64,000 bases of DNA from positions 1 to 64,000 of the forward strand of contig NZ_WHNX01000007.1 in the NCBI RefSeq assembly GCF_009362815.1, read 5' to 3'. Below are positions 10,205-19,357 of the stretch, one piece after another; within the stretch, counting starts at the first letter, position 1, and every line of letters starts with the position of its first letter. Both the position numbers and the translations under genes were made by a program. The notes under the pieces were generated by a model, which was not told the origin of the DNA, made no database searches, and worked only from the letters and a program-made list of their open reading frames with translations. This DNA is from Alkalibaculum sporogenes. GTDB taxonomy: Bacteria > Bacillota > Clostridia > Eubacteriales > Alkalibacteraceae.

Positions 10205-10262
10205 TTACCCGGTAGTCGCCAAATGTCTGCAATCAGCCACTTGGCTCATTTACTTCGCGATA
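10205..10262 (-). repeat. Post-terminator hairpin element, copy b
   Basis: On the minus strand this begins directly after the T-run of the htrA terminator with ATTATCGCGAAG, then AATGAGCCAAG, and ends in CATTTGGCGA. AAATG pairs with CATTT, and AGCCA pairs with TGGCT inside it, giving a compact nested hairpin. It shares its start and end motifs with copies at 23.8-24.2 kb and 26.2 kb. The remaining stretch 9953-10204 has no gene I can support; 10150-10210 contains further short inverted repeats (for example GAAACACGC with GCGAGTTTC). Confidence 0.55.
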
Positions 10263-10264
10263 AT

Positions 10265-10291
10265 AAAAAACAGAGCCAAAAGATGACTCTG
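10265..10291 (-). terminator. Rho-independent terminator of walJ-htrA
   Basis: On the minus strand CAGAGTCA pairs with TGGCTCTG (one wobble) around a five-base loop, followed by TTTTTTATT. It lies 55 bases after the htrA stop codon. Confidence 0.85.
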
Positions 10292-10345
10292 GTCTATTAT
10301 ACTTGTCTTTTTGTTCACAAAAGCTAACTAGCTAACTACTTTAAC

Positions 10346-11491
10346 CTATGGTCTTGTATCTACTTCCTGTTTATCAGCGCCCATCAGTGTCACTTTAGTA
10401 GTCTCTGTTTTGCCATTGAGAGTATACCTTACTTGTACTGATTCACCAGGAAGCTTATTATATATAATTTCTCTTAATTTCAACATGGTATTTACTTCAA
10501 TGTCATCTATATGAGTAATAATAGCATCTTTAACTAAGCCTGCTTTCTCTGCTCCTGATTCTGGTTGGACTTCCATAATTAAGATTCCCGCTTTTAGGTC
10601 AATATCTTCGTCGGAGCTATAATATCTTGCTATTTCTCTATCTAAACAGCTTATACCCATCATAGTTGGCTTAAATTCGCCATTATTAATAATCTGATTA
10701 ACAATAGGCTTCGCTATATTAATTGGTATAGCAAAACCCATACCTTCCCCGCTATCAATCTTATAAGTATTGATACCTATAACATTCCCTCTATTATTCA
10801 ATAAAGGTCCCCCACTATTTCCGCTATTAATTGAAGCATCTGTCTGAATTAAGTCTTCGGCAATTGTATTCCCACTAATAATACTTCTATTTAACGCACT
10901 AACTATGCCAGCAGTTACTGTTCTTTCAAATGTTAACCCTAATGGATTTCCAATAGCTATAGCCATCTGTCCTACCGCTAAACTTTCTGAGTCTCCAAGT
11001 ATTGCCACAGGTAACCCAGTTGCATCGATTTTGATGACTGCTAAATCCAAAATAGCATCTGACCATATTTTTGTAGCCTCCAAAGAACGCCCATCCTTTA
11101 ATGATACTGTAATTTTTTTGGGGTCTTCTGTTACTACATGATGATTTGTGAGTATGTATCCATCTTGTGTTACTATAAACCCTGACCCAATCCCAGTGCT
11201 TGTGCGCTCGCGCATAAACATATCTTGTGATATTTCAACAGTTTGTACTCCTACCACTGTTGGAGTCACAAGCTCCGCAACCGCTTCTACAGTTGTAGGT
11301 GGATCATCAGAAGTTGAAATTGACTCCATAAAGTCATTATTTACATTAGGTTGTTCTTGAGTAATATTTGTTTCCCTAAAAAAATTAATAGCTATAATTC
11401 CTACAATTATTCCACCTATTAGAGCTCCCACTAGTCCAACTGCTAATATCTTCATTAAGCTTAAAACTCTATAATTACCATTTTCGTTCAT
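10346..11491 (-). CDS. htrA: Membrane-anchored S1C serine protease, HtrA/DegP family
   Basis: Trypsin-like quality-control protease acting outside the cytoplasmic membrane. One N-terminal transmembrane anchor (about residues 12-35, GGIIVGIIAINFF) is followed by a linker, the protease domain with catalytic His in ILTNHHVV, Asp in LDLAVIKI and Ser in NSGNSGGPLL, and one C-terminal PDZ domain from about residue 285. The start is the ATG at 11491, which has AAAGGAGG upstream; an in-frame extension to 11548 lacks a ribosome site and would overlap walJ. It is coupled to walJ as in the Bacillus subtilis walRKHIJ-htrC cluster, but walR, walK, walH and walI are not here. Confidence 0.93.
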   Translation of the reverse strand: MNENGNYRVLSLMKILAVGLVGALIGGIIVGIIAINFFRETNITQEQPNVNNDFMESISTSDDPPTTVEAVAELVTPTVVGVQTVEISQDMFMRERTSTGIGSGFIVTQDGYILTNHHVVTEDPKKITVSLKDGRSLEATKIWSDAILDLAVIKIDATGLPVAILGDSESLAVGQMAIAIGNPLGLTFERTVTAGIVSALNRSIISGNTIAEDLIQTDASINSGNSGGPLLNNRGNVIGINTYKIDSGEGMGFAIPINIAKPIVNQIINNGEFKPTMMGISCLDREIARYYSSDEDIDLKAGILIMEVQPESGAEKAGLVKDAIITHIDDIEVNTMLKLREIIYNKLPGESVQVRYTLNGKTETTKVTLMGADKQEVDTRP

Positions 11492-11507
11492 AGCTAATAG
11501 CCTCCTT

Positions 11508-12296
11508 TTAAAAACTAAATAATGTACTAGGATTAAATCGTGATGCAACTTCTAGCACTACATCTTTTTGAACCTTTATATTATTCTGAGTTAATAATGA
11601 ACTTGTAGTTTCAAAGGCTAATTCTGGAAAGTTATTTTCTTCACTTAAATGTGCTAGAATAACTTTATTAAGTCCTTCATTTACGAGCCTTAAAATAATT
11701 TCCGCAGCATCCTCATTTGATAAGTGACCTATTTTGCTTAAAATTCTTTTCTTTAGATAATATGGATATCGTCCTACTTTTAACATCTGAACATCATGAT
11801 TTGATTCAATCATTACTAAGTCACACTCTTGTAAATTACTTAATATTCCCTCCGTTACTTCTCCTGTATCTGTTATAATTCCAATTTTCTGTTTACCATT
11901 TGTAATAGAAAATCCAACTGGCTCACCTGCATCATGATGTATCAGAAATGGCATTATAGATAAGCCATTAATACACAGTTCATTATTTGATTTAAATATT
12001 ATACAGTTGTCTGCTGCTATCTTTCCAAGACTTTTTGATGCAATATCCCATGTTCCTTGGTTTGAATAAATCGGTATATTATATCGTCTAGATAAGATTC
12101 CTACTCCTCTTGTATGATCAATATGATCATGTGTTATTAGTAATGCATCTATTTCTTCGGGCTTCACGTCAATTTGTTTTAGATTTTCCACTATTTTTTT
12201 CCCACTTACTCCTCCATCTATGAGTATTTTTGTGTTGTTATCCTCTAAGAACAAGCAATTTCCGCTACTACCACTATATAAGCTACAAAATTTCAT
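11508..12296 (-). CDS. walJ: Metallo-beta-lactamase fold hydrolase WalJ (YycJ)
   Basis: Metal-dependent hydrolase of the MBL superfamily; WalJ/YycJ proteins are associated with cell-wall and DNA metabolism genes and their substrate is not settled. Metal-binding motif THDHIDH lies at residues 54-60, with a later conserved His in LAHLSEENN near 220. At 262 residues it matches the YycJ subfamily. It sits 16 bases upstream of htrA, the neighbour it has in many Firmicutes. Here the WalRK two-component genes that usually precede it are missing from the locus. Confidence 0.88.
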   Translation of the reverse strand: MKFCSLYSGSSGNCLFLEDNNTKILIDGGVSGKKIVENLKQIDVKPEEIDALLITHDHIDHTRGVGILSRRYNIPIYSNQGTWDIASKSLGKIAADNCIIFKSNNELCINGLSIMPFLIHHDAGEPVGFSITNGKQKIGIITDTGEVTEGILSNLQECDLVMIESNHDVQMLKVGRYPYYLKKRILSKIGHLSNEDAAEIILRLVNEGLNKVILAHLSEENNFPELAFETTSSLLTQNNIKVQKDVVLEVASRFNPSTLFSF

Positions 12297-12460
12297 ATAT
12301 TACTCCTTTTATTTATACTTTCATTGCTATTAAAATGAATAATCTTATATAATAATATCAGAATTTATAATTAAATAATATCCTTAGTTCCTTAAATCAA
12401 GCTTAATTCAAGCTTTCCGTGATTAATATATCTATCTAACTAGAATTCGATATACATAAA

Positions 12461-12501
12461 TAACACTAGTGTGACTTAGATAAATCAAGTACGCTAGTGT
12501 T
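12461..12501 (-). terminator. Imperfect hairpin after murA
   Basis: TAACACTAG pairs with CTAGTGTTA and the stem continues inward with wobbles and one bulge. On the minus strand it is followed by TTATTTATGTATA, a weak T-tract. It lies about 100 bases beyond the murA stop codon and is the best terminator candidate in the 12297-12598 gap, which holds no gene. Confidence 0.5.
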
Positions 12502-12598
12502 ACTTATGTTACTTCTTTAATATAAGTATAATCTCTTAACTTCGGATTCCAAAAACAATAATCAAGTATTAGAAAGTTTTTAGTATTTCCAACGTAGT

Positions 12599-13855
12599 TT
12601 AAGTTGAGCTTTTGCTAATTTTTGCTCCTAAACTTCTTAACTTACTCTCTAAGTGTTCATAACCTCTTTCTATATGTTTCAAATCTGTAACTTCAGTCGT
12701 ACCTTCAGCAACTAGTCCAGCTATAACCATTGCTGCTCCAGCTCTTAAGTCTGTAGCTTTTAAGGTAGCTCCACTAAGACTCTTCCCTCCATTTATTACT
12801 GCTACTCTACCATCAACAATAATATCTGCTCCCATTCTTCTTAATTCATCTACATATTTAAACCTATTTTCAAAGATACTCTCAGTAATTGTACCTGTTC
12901 CTTCTGTTAAACACATCAAGACAGCCATGGGCTGTTGAAGATCAGTAGGAAATCCAGGATATGGTAATGTTTTTACGTTTATAGATTTCAAGTGTTCTTC
13001 TCCAATTACCCTAATAGAATCATCATACTCAATTATTTGAGCTCCCATTTCCAAGAGTTTTGCAGAAATAGATTCTAAGTGTTTTGGAATAATATTTTTT
13101 ATAAGCACATTACCTTTAGTTGCTACAGCAGCTACCATATATGTACCTGCTTCAATTTGATCTGGAATAACCATATATTCACAACCATACAATTTATCTA
13201 CGCCTGTGACCTTAATTACATCTGTACCTGCACCTTTAATATTAGCACCCATTAAATTTAGAAAATTTGCTACATCTACTACATGGGGCTCTTTTGCTGC
13301 ATTTTCTATAACAGTCACACCTTCTGCTTTAACAGCTGCTAACATAATATTAATTGTAGCACCAACGCTGACAACGTCTAAGTAGATAGATGCACCAATA
13401 AGGCGCTCTGCCGAGATATTAATAATACCATGTTTCAACTCTACTTTAGCACCTAAAGCCTCAAACCCTTTAATGTGTTGATCTATAGGTCTCACGCCTA
13501 TGTCACAACCTCCTGGAAAAGGAATAACAACTTTCTTAAACCGACCTAATAATGCACCTAGTAAATAATATGACGCTCTCATTTTACGCGTTTCATCATC
13601 TAACATCTCATATTGCTTAATATTCTCAGCATCGAATATTACAGTATTATCATTTAACTGTGTAGTTTTAATACCTAATTTTTTTAATATATTAATAAAT
13701 CTATTGACGTCTTTTATGTTTGGAATATTTTCAATTTTACATAAACCTTCTGAAAGAATGGTAGCAGGTATCAACCCTAACGCAGCATTCTTCGCTCCGG
13801 CAATAACAACCTCACCATGTAGAGGAGTTCCTCCTTCAATTATAAATCTTTCCAT
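12599..13855 (-). CDS. murA: UDP-N-acetylglucosamine 1-carboxyvinyltransferase MurA
   Basis: First committed step of peptidoglycan precursor synthesis: transfers enolpyruvyl from PEP to UDP-GlcNAc in the cytoplasm; the target of fosfomycin. Conserved Lys-Asn in [11 protein letters not shown] is at residues 19-29. The catalytic loop reads [13 protein letters not shown] near 115, with the Cys that reacts with PEP and fosfomycin present. Full length at 418 residues. GAAGGGAAGG precedes the ATG. The gene stands alone; a second murA paralogue is common in Firmicutes but none is in this window. Confidence 0.95.
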   Translation of the reverse strand: MERFIIEGGTPLHGEVVIAGAKNAALGLIPATILSEGLCKIENIPNIKDVNRFINILKKLGIKTTQLNDNTVIFDAENIKQYEMLDDETRKMRASYYLLGALLGRFKKVVIPFPGGCDIGVRPIDQHIKGFEALGAKVELKHGIINISAERLIGASIYLDVVSVGATINIMLAAVKAEGVTVIENAAKEPHVVDVANFLNLMGANIKGAGTDVIKVTGVDKLYGCEYMVIPDQIEAGTYMVAAVATKGNVLIKNIIPKHLESISAKLLEMGAQIIEYDDSIRVIGEEHLKSINVKTLPYPGFPTDLQQPMAVLMCLTEGTGTITESIFENRFKYVDELRRMGADIIVDGRVAVINGGKSLSGATLKATDLRAGAAMVIAGLVAEGTTEVTDLKHIERGYEHLESKLRSLGAKISKSST

Positions 13856-14220
13856 AATACCTTCCCTTCATTTCGTTACTCGCTTCATCGCAAAATTATA
13901 TCATATTTTAATACGAACACAAAATAAATATATAGTAATTAAAGTGTAAATTTTTACTACACTTTATTATATATCTTATTTAGCTTATAGTAAATATTAA
14001 ACAGTGAAGTATTATTATATCCAATTACTAGAAACTATAAACTACATTAGGTTAATGATTTTCTACCTTTGAAAAAGAAAATGACAATAATCCTATGGAA
14101 AGTGCAAACAACTTAATCAGCTACTCCTTTCAAGGGAGCAAGTGACAACGACGGTCACTGCGAAACTACAGGTTAAATCTATGTCATTGAGTTATACTCT
14201 ACATACTGTCACAACGATTT

Positions 14221-14400
14221 ATGATATAATATCCGAACCAGCAGATTGGTTCGCAGAAGTCATATGATTTTCCGTTCTTGCACGAGAAAAACAAATGACT
14301 TCTATGAACAAGTGCCAACGACTGAGACCGCAAAGCGGTCGAAGCAATCTGCGTAGGATAAAGCAGACTCTACTTACAACCACCCAAAATATGATATAAT
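14221..14400 (+). repeat. 170-bp structured repeat (family R1), single copy upstream of dnaD
   Basis: The unit runs from one ATGATATAAT (14221-14230) to the next (14391-14400), a period of 170 bases. Inside, GCAGATTG pairs with CAATCTGC as an outer stem; AGAAGTCAT pairs with ATGACTTCT as a long arm and GACCGC pairs with GCGGTC as a short one. Three closely related copies lie in opposite orientation at 38.8-39.25 kb. It contains no plausible protein. The stretch upstream (13856-14220) holds no gene; 14125-14180 has a GTGAC/GTCAC hairpin in a segment resembling bases near 38.65 kb. Confidence 0.8.
14371..14400 (+). promoter_or_regulatory. Repeat-borne extended -10 promoter, candidate for dnaD-dnaI
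   Basis: TATAAT at 14395-14400 is preceded by TG one base upstream (TGATATAAT), the extended -10 form, with a loose -35 (TTACAA, 14374-14379). It is the last element of the R1 repeat and points at dnaD, whose start is about 48 bases away. No other promoter is apparent between the repeat and the gene. Confidence 0.55.
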
Positions 14401-14448
14401 TAAGTTATACAGACATTGAGCTAAATCGCAAATAGGAAGGTGTACAAC

Positions 14449-15408
14449 TTGAATAATTTTAAATTTTTAATTAATAATGATGACCTTGGAGTTAGTATAG
14501 TTGAGAATATTTTCATTAACCATTATATGCCAAATGCACAAGGTGATTTTGTAAAAGTATATTTGCTAGGCTTAAAATACTGTAGAAATAGCGATCTTTC
14601 CTCTATTTCTAATAATATTATAGCAAAAACCTTAAATATATTAGAAAGCGATGTAAAAAAAGCATGGGAGTATTGGCAAAATCAGGGTATAATCTCTTTT
14701 GAAAAAGAAAAAGAGGATAACTACATAATTAAGTACTACCATATATCATCTTTAATGCTCAAAGGTAAGACTTTGCCAAATAATGAAGATGAGCCAGATA
14801 CTTCTGTATTACAAGATATGTACAAAGCTGTTGAATTTATATACGGAAGACCATTAAGTCAAAAGGAGCTCTCTACTATATCAAGCTGGCTTGACGATTT
14901 ATTATTTATTCCAGAAATGATTCTTCTATTGGTTGAATACTGCTTTGACCTAGGTAAACGGGATATTAATTATTTAAATAGAGTTGCACTAAACTGGTAT
15001 GATAAAAAACTTACATCTTATGATGAAGTAATGCACTATTTAAGCGATTATAAAGTTAAGAGAGAGCAATACTACAAAATCATGAATTATCTGGGTTTTA
15101 ATCGTTCACCTACTAAAGCAGAGATAAACATAATGGATAAATGGCTAACAGATTATAATATGAGTTTAGAAATGATATTTGAGGCCTGTAAACAAACTCT
15201 AGCGATAGACAAGCCTAATTTTAAATATATAGATAAAATACTAACTGAATGGAATAATAAAAAATATTCTAAAATAGAAGACATAGAGGACAAGAAGACA
15301 ATCTCTAGAAAGCAAAGTAAAGAAATCAAATCTTCACTAGGTGGCTATGATTACGATTTATTAGAAAAAAAATTAGAAGAAAAAATGTGGAGTGAAAATA
15401 ATGAATGA
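14449..15408 (+). CDS. dnaD: DnaD-like replication initiation protein
   Basis: Primosome-type protein expected to help load the replicative helicase at origins or during restart. The C-terminal half has two tandem DnaB_2/DnaD-like domains: about 117-185 and 200-270, each ending in a Y-x-(N/D)-(R/K)...W motif (YLNRVALNWYDK, YIDKILTEWNNK). The N-terminal part is a helical, winged-helix-like region. I place the start at the TTG at 14449, eight bases after AGGAAGG; the in-frame GTG at 14440 overlaps that site. It overlaps dnaI by eight bases, so the pair is translationally coupled. Orientation is head-on to replication. Confidence 0.85.
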   Translation: MNNFKFLINNDDLGVSIVENIFINHYMPNAQGDFVKVYLLGLKYCRNSDLSSISNNIIAKTLNILESDVKKAWEYWQNQGIISFEKEKEDNYIIKYYHISSLMLKGKTLPNNEDEPDTSVLQDMYKAVEFIYGRPLSQKELSTISSWLDDLLFIPEMILLLVEYCFDLGKRDINYLNRVALNWYDKKLTSYDEVMHYLSDYKVKREQYYKIMNYLGFNRSPTKAEINIMDKWLTDYNMSLEMIFEACKQTLAIDKPNFKYIDKILTEWNNKKYSKIEDIEDKKTISRKQSKEIKSSLGGYDYDLLEKKLEEKMWSENNE

Positions 15409-16378
15409 TAATATATACAAAGAAACTATTATGGAATTCCAAAAAAATAGGACTCTAAAGGAAATAGCATTAAATAAACGTCGTCAGGAAATCTATAGCA
15501 AGCACCCTCGTTTAGAAGAAATTGCTACCCAATTAAATTATTTAGGAATAGAATTAGCTAAGCTATCAAGTTTTAATAACCTTGATATTTCTCAGAGTAT
15601 TAAGAGATTTGAAAAAATGTCTTGTGATTTAATTTCTGAAAAAAAAAGCATCTTAATAAATAATGGCTATCTACCCAGTTATCTCGAAATAAGCTACGAT
15701 TGTGAGTTGTGCCTAGATACAGGTATTAATAACAATAATACTTGTTCATGTTTTACAAAATCCTTAATTAACAAGTATTATCAGCAATCTAATTTAGATA
15801 CCGTTTTATTAATAGAAAATTTCGATAATTTTAATCTTGACCTGTATGATAACAATAGTGAAAAATTTGGAGTCTCTCCTAAATTAAATATCCAAAATAT
15901 TTTTCTCAAAGTTTTAAACTTTGTTCAAAAGTTTGATAATGAATATACTAATTTGTACTTATATGGTAAACCTGGTCTTGGAAAAACGTACCTATCTCAT
16001 TGTATAGCAAAAGAATTATTAGATAAAGGTCACTCTGTAATATATCAAACTGCTACTGATTTGATTGATTCTATTAGGAGAAATAAGTTTAATAATAATG
16101 GTGAAAATAGCATAGTAAATTTTCTATACGAGTGCGAACTACTAATCATTGATGACTTAGGAACAGAAAGTCTTACAGACTTTGCCAACAATGAGTTATT
16201 TAATTTAATTAATAAGCGTTTAATGGATAAAAAAAAGAATGTAATCTCTACTAATTTAACACTGCAAGAACTTCAAAATAGGTATAATAGTCGCCTTACA
16301 TCAAGGATAATGGGTAATTTCAACTTTTTAAAATTTGTAGGCGATGATATTAGATTGAAACAAGCAAACCTCCTATAA
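15401..16378 (+). CDS. dnaI: Primosomal helicase loader, DnaI/DnaC-type AAA+ ATPase
   Basis: AAA+ ATPase that loads the DnaB hexamer on single-stranded DNA. The N-terminal region carries a cysteine cluster (CELCLDTG...CSCF, about residues 103-120) that fits the zinc-binding part of DnaI. Walker A is GKPGLGKTYL near 190 and Walker B is LLIIDDLGTE near 248. The ATG at 15401 follows TGGAGTG. Its neighbour dnaD and the DnaB gene at 32.5-33.9 kb are its expected partners. Length 325 residues is typical of DnaI. Confidence 0.9.
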   Translation: MNDNIYKETIMEFQKNRTLKEIALNKRRQEIYSKHPRLEEIATQLNYLGIELAKLSSFNNLDISQSIKRFEKMSCDLISEKKSILINNGYLPSYLEISYDCELCLDTGINNNNTCSCFTKSLINKYYQQSNLDTVLLIENFDNFNLDLYDNNSEKFGVSPKLNIQNIFLKVLNFVQKFDNEYTNLYLYGKPGLGKTYLSHCIAKELLDKGHSVIYQTATDLIDSIRRNKFNNNGENSIVNFLYECELLIIDDLGTESLTDFANNELFNLINKRLMDKKKNVISTNLTLQELQNRYNSRLTSRIMGNFNFLKFVGDDIRLKQANLL

Positions 16379-16418
16379 AAAGTTTGGTTATTGTATCCAT
16401 GCTAGTAAAGGCACCTTG

Positions 16419-16464
16419 TCTTACAGTAAAAAAGCACCCGTATGGGTGCTTTTTTACTGTAAGA
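16419..16464. terminator. Bidirectional terminator between dnaI and yabE
   Basis: A perfect inverted repeat with 21-base arms and a GTAT loop; its A- and T-rich segments give a T6 run in either direction. It serves the convergent genes dnaI and yabE. The distal arm contains the last three codons and stop of yabE (TAA at 16454-16456), so the terminator is partly coding sequence. Confidence 0.92.
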
Positions 16465-17443
16465 CATATGCTGTCATAGTTCTTCTTCCAAAATTCACTG
16501 CTTCACTTCGTGTATTAAAATATATATCAATTTTATTACCTTTAATAGCGCCACCTCTATCTTCTACAACGAACACTCCACCATTAGATGAGTTTTTAAA
16601 CCCTGGTATATACATTTTAGTTCCAAAAGAATAATTGGCTGATGCCGCTATAGTTCTATTCGCTTTAGGTGTAGTTCCTGAGGCAGTAGTATGCCCAACA
16701 TAATAAGCAGTTGCCTCAACAGTGATAGTTTTTGTAAATTTGTGATTACCGCGGGATGATGCAATAAGATTGTTTGTTCCCACTTCTTTAACTTGGTTTA
16801 TTGGTTCTTTAGTAATCTTTTCCTCCACTACTTCTCTATCATGTTCTACCCCATTGTGGTATGTCACTTTTTCTTTTATCACTTTTGTTCCATTGCTACC
16901 TCTTTGAACAATCTTAGAATTACCAATATCTAATTTATTGTTCTTTTTTTCTAGAGACTTATATTTTAAAACAATATTATCAGTTTCAAATTCTTCTTCT
17001 ACTCTTATTATATCAATATATTTTTCGTTATCTTCAGTGATATATTCAACAATATCTAGTTCTCTAATTTCTATATTAAGATTTTCTAGAATTTTCACTT
17101 CTTCTTTTTCTGATGATAAAAAATTATATTCTTTACTATCCACTGTGACGGTCACGGGTACTGCTTTGACAATGTGGATTTCATCTCCGTCAACTATATT
17201 TGTATCTAATGAAGGCTCAACTTTATCTTCTTCTCTTAGACTTATATTTTGGGCAACCAAAATTTCTCCTACTGTGTGCTTCCCTCTAAATGAATGCTCT
17301 GCCTTATTATCATCAAGATTTATAACAATGCTTTTTTCTGCAAAGCTAATGACTAGTATCATTACCAGTAAAAAGAATGTGACTATTCCCATGAATAAAA
17401 GTTTCTTATTTGTTAATAAGATCCTCATTTTACTCAGGTCCAT
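16454..17443 (-). CDS. yabE: YabE-type cell-wall protein: DUF348 repeats, G5 and 3D domains
   Basis: Membrane-anchored extracellular protein of the resuscitation/stationary-phase family, expected to act on peptidoglycan. One N-terminal transmembrane segment (about 14-36) is followed by DUF348 repeats (about 40-150; ubiquitin-like units such as AEHSFRGKHTVGEILV), a G5 domain (about 165-235) and a C-terminal 3D domain from about 245, with AYYVGHTTASGTTPK and the acidic VVEDRGGAIKGNKIDIYF that carries the conserved aspartates. 329 residues. It follows tatD as in Bacillus subtilis, where metS-yabD-yabE-rnmV-ksgA are clustered; rnmV and ksgA are not next to it here. Confidence 0.9.
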   Translation of the reverse strand: MDLSKMRILLTNKKLLFMGIVTFFLLVMILVISFAEKSIVINLDDNKAEHSFRGKHTVGEILVAQNISLREEDKVEPSLDTNIVDGDEIHIVKAVPVTVTVDSKEYNFLSSEKEEVKILENLNIEIRELDIVEYITEDNEKYIDIIRVEEEFETDNIVLKYKSLEKKNNKLDIGNSKIVQRGSNGTKVIKEKVTYHNGVEHDREVVEEKITKEPINQVKEVGTNNLIASSRGNHKFTKTITVEATAYYVGHTTASGTTPKANRTIAASANYSFGTKMYIPGFKNSSNGGVFVVEDRGGAIKGNKIDIYFNTRSEAVNFGRRTMTAYVLQ

Positions 17444-17479
17444 TATACTTTACCTCCTAGTTTTTTAATCAACGACGTC

Positions 17480-17508
17480 ATAATATACTAAATATATTTA
17501 TTTGTCAA
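17480..17508 (-). promoter_or_regulatory. Promoter of yabE
   Basis: On the minus strand TTGACA (17503-17508), 17 bases, TATTAT (17480-17485), about 30 bases upstream of the yabE ribosome site. The gap to tatD (17509-17655) is AT-rich and holds nothing else I can support. Confidence 0.8.
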
Positions 17509-17655
17509 CTTTCAGTATCAATACAGTTACAACTTTGTTACATATTAGTTATTATACTATCAAATCTATTCAATTATACAAAGATTGTTGACAATATCGA
17601 TATATTTTATACTTATTTGAAAGTTTTTTTAGTTGATTAAGTTTTAACTAGTGGT

Positions 17656-18426
17656 TTATAGAACGATTTTGTCAAATAGTTCTAAAGTATTTTTCTTTAT
17701 ATCATTCATAAATATTTTAATATCTACCTCTCTTAATTTACATATTTCTTGAGCAATATACTTTACATATATTGGATTATTTGTTTTGCCACGATATGGT
17801 ACAGGTGTAAGATACGGGCTATCTGTCTCAATTAAAATTCTATCTTTCGGTACCTTTACAGCTATCTCAGGCAGTTTATGAGCATTTTTAAATGTTATAG
17901 GCCCAGATAAAGAGATATAAAAACCTATATCTAAATATCTTTTTGCTAATTCCCAACTCCCACTGTAACTATGTAGAACTCCTCTAAGATTATTACTATT
18001 ATTTTTCAATATATTATAAGTGTCTTGATGAGCATCCCTACTATGAACAATTATAGGTAGATCCCTTTTTTTAGCTAGGTCTATCTGTGCCTCGAAGACT
18101 TTTTTTTGAATATTTTTAGGTGAATACTCATAATAATAATCTAATCCAATTTCACCAATTGCAACTACTTTTTTATTGTCAGTTAGCGTATCTAACTTTT
18201 CAATTTTTTCTTCTGTTGCATCTTTCGCTTCGTGAGGGTGATATCCAACTGCTGCATAGATAAAATCATACTTCTCCGCTAATTCTATACTTGATATTGA
18301 TGTTTCTAAATCTACTCCTGGATTAATTAAAATAGTCATTTTTTCTTTCTTAATTAAATTTATAATCTCATCTAAATTATCTTTATATCTATCATCGTTC
18401 ATATGCGCATGTGTATCAATCAACAT
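17656..18426 (-). CDS. tatD: TatD family metal-dependent DNase
   Basis: TIM-barrel hydrolase of the amidohydrolase superfamily with 3'-5' exonuclease or AP-endonuclease activity in characterised members. Metal-binding histidines in DTHAHMND at residues 3-10, glutamate in GEIGLDYYYEYSPK near 93-106, VHSRDAH near 128, and the final metal ligand in ETDSPYLTPVPYRG near 205. Full length at 256 residues. The gene precedes yabE, the usual order in Firmicutes, but is separated from metG by ygjP, tyrA and aroF. Confidence 0.93.
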   Translation of the reverse strand: MLIDTHAHMNDDRYKDNLDEIINLIKKEKMTILINPGVDLETSISSIELAEKYDFIYAAVGYHPHEAKDATEEKIEKLDTLTDNKKVVAIGEIGLDYYYEYSPKNIQKKVFEAQIDLAKKRDLPIIVHSRDAHQDTYNILKNNSNNLRGVLHSYSGSWELAKRYLDIGFYISLSGPITFKNAHKLPEIAVKVPKDRILIETDSPYLTPVPYRGKTNNPIYVKYIAQEICKLREVDIKIFMNDIKKNTLELFDKIVL

Positions 18427-18528
18427 ATATTTCTTCCCCTAAAAAATTATTTTTTACAGTTAAAACTTTTAATATTAAATCTATAGTAAAGACACCTCTT
18501 AATCATACTTAAGATGCTCTGTTTAATT

Positions 18529-19200
18529 TTATATAATAAGTTTATTGCCTTCTTCGTTTAACCAATTTTGCCTACGTTCATAGTCAGGCATTATTTTCTT
18601 AACTTCTAGCCAAAAGCTTTTAGAATGATTTAGTTGTATAAGATGGCATAGTTCATGAACCACCACATAATCTATTATCTCATCCGGTAGCATTGCACAC
18701 CTTAAATTAAATTTCATATTGCCAAAGTTTGAACAACTTCCCCATCGATAAAACAGTTTTTCGATATAAATTTCTTTTGGTTGTACATTTATTATTTTCT
18801 TATATTTTGTTATTTTTTCGACAATAATTTTTTTCGTCTGATTCTTTAACCATTCATCAATTGCTATTTTTACAATTTTTGAGTTTTCACTATTTGTGTA
18901 TAGTGAAAAATAGTCTTTTTCCTTAGATAGATAAGGTATCTCTACTGCCGTTATAATTGTCTCCAATGGATAATTATTTCCAAGATAAATTATCTCACCA
19001 CCTAGTATGTATGAATCTATTCCATCAAATCTCTTTTCTATCCAAGATTTATTATCTACTAGTACTTTTTCTATTTCTTCCTGGGGAAGATTTTTAGGCG
19101 CCTTAACCAATAAATTTCCATATTGTAGCCTTAGTTGAACTACTTTATTTTTTTTTATTTTATAATTTATTTCTTTATCTTCTAATTTAAGTGTAGGCAT
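18529..19200 (-). CDS. YgjP-like (DUF45) zinc metallopeptidase-fold protein
   Basis: Member of the YgjP/DUF45 family of SprT-like metalloprotease-fold proteins whose physiological substrate is unknown. The zinc motif VVHELCHLIQLNHS (about 165-180) has the HExxH-like H-E-x-x-H arrangement and an additional downstream His. Family features RWGSCS (about 133-145) and the basic C-terminus PDYERRQNWLNEEG are also present. 223 residues. AAGGATG lies upstream of the ATG. The upstream spacer holds a degenerate copy of the post-terminator element. Confidence 0.85.
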   Translation of the reverse strand: MPTLKLEDKEINYKIKKNKVVQLRLQYGNLLVKAPKNLPQEEIEKVLVDNKSWIEKRFDGIDSYILGGEIIYLGNNYPLETIITAVEIPYLSKEKDYFSLYTNSENSKIVKIAIDEWLKNQTKKIIVEKITKYKKIINVQPKEIYIEKLFYRWGSCSNFGNMKFNLRCAMLPDEIIDYVVVHELCHLIQLNHSKSFWLEVKKIMPDYERRQNWLNEEGNKLII

Positions 19201-19232
19201 GTAATCATCCTTTTCAAATTTTCTACCTAATC

Positions 19233-19315
19233 GGACTGTAGGAACATTTGGCTTAATTCTTCGCGATAGATCAAAATCCTCTTAGATACAATAAATAATT
19301 GATATTTATTGCATC
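19233..19315 (-). repeat. Hairpin plus degenerate post-terminator element, copy d
   Basis: On the minus strand a strong hairpin (arms 19303-19315 and 19285-19297, 13 bp with one wobble) follows tyrA after about 40 bases, possibly its terminator although the T-tract is poor. About 20 bases later comes ATCGCGAAGAATTAAGCCAA (19248-19267), clearly related to ATCGCGAAGTAAATGAGCCAA of copy b. The rest of the element is missing and the ribosome site of the next gene follows. Confidence 0.45.
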
Positions 19316-19357
19316 CAACAGGATACTTAGCACCATCTCTACCAAAATATGATCAAT

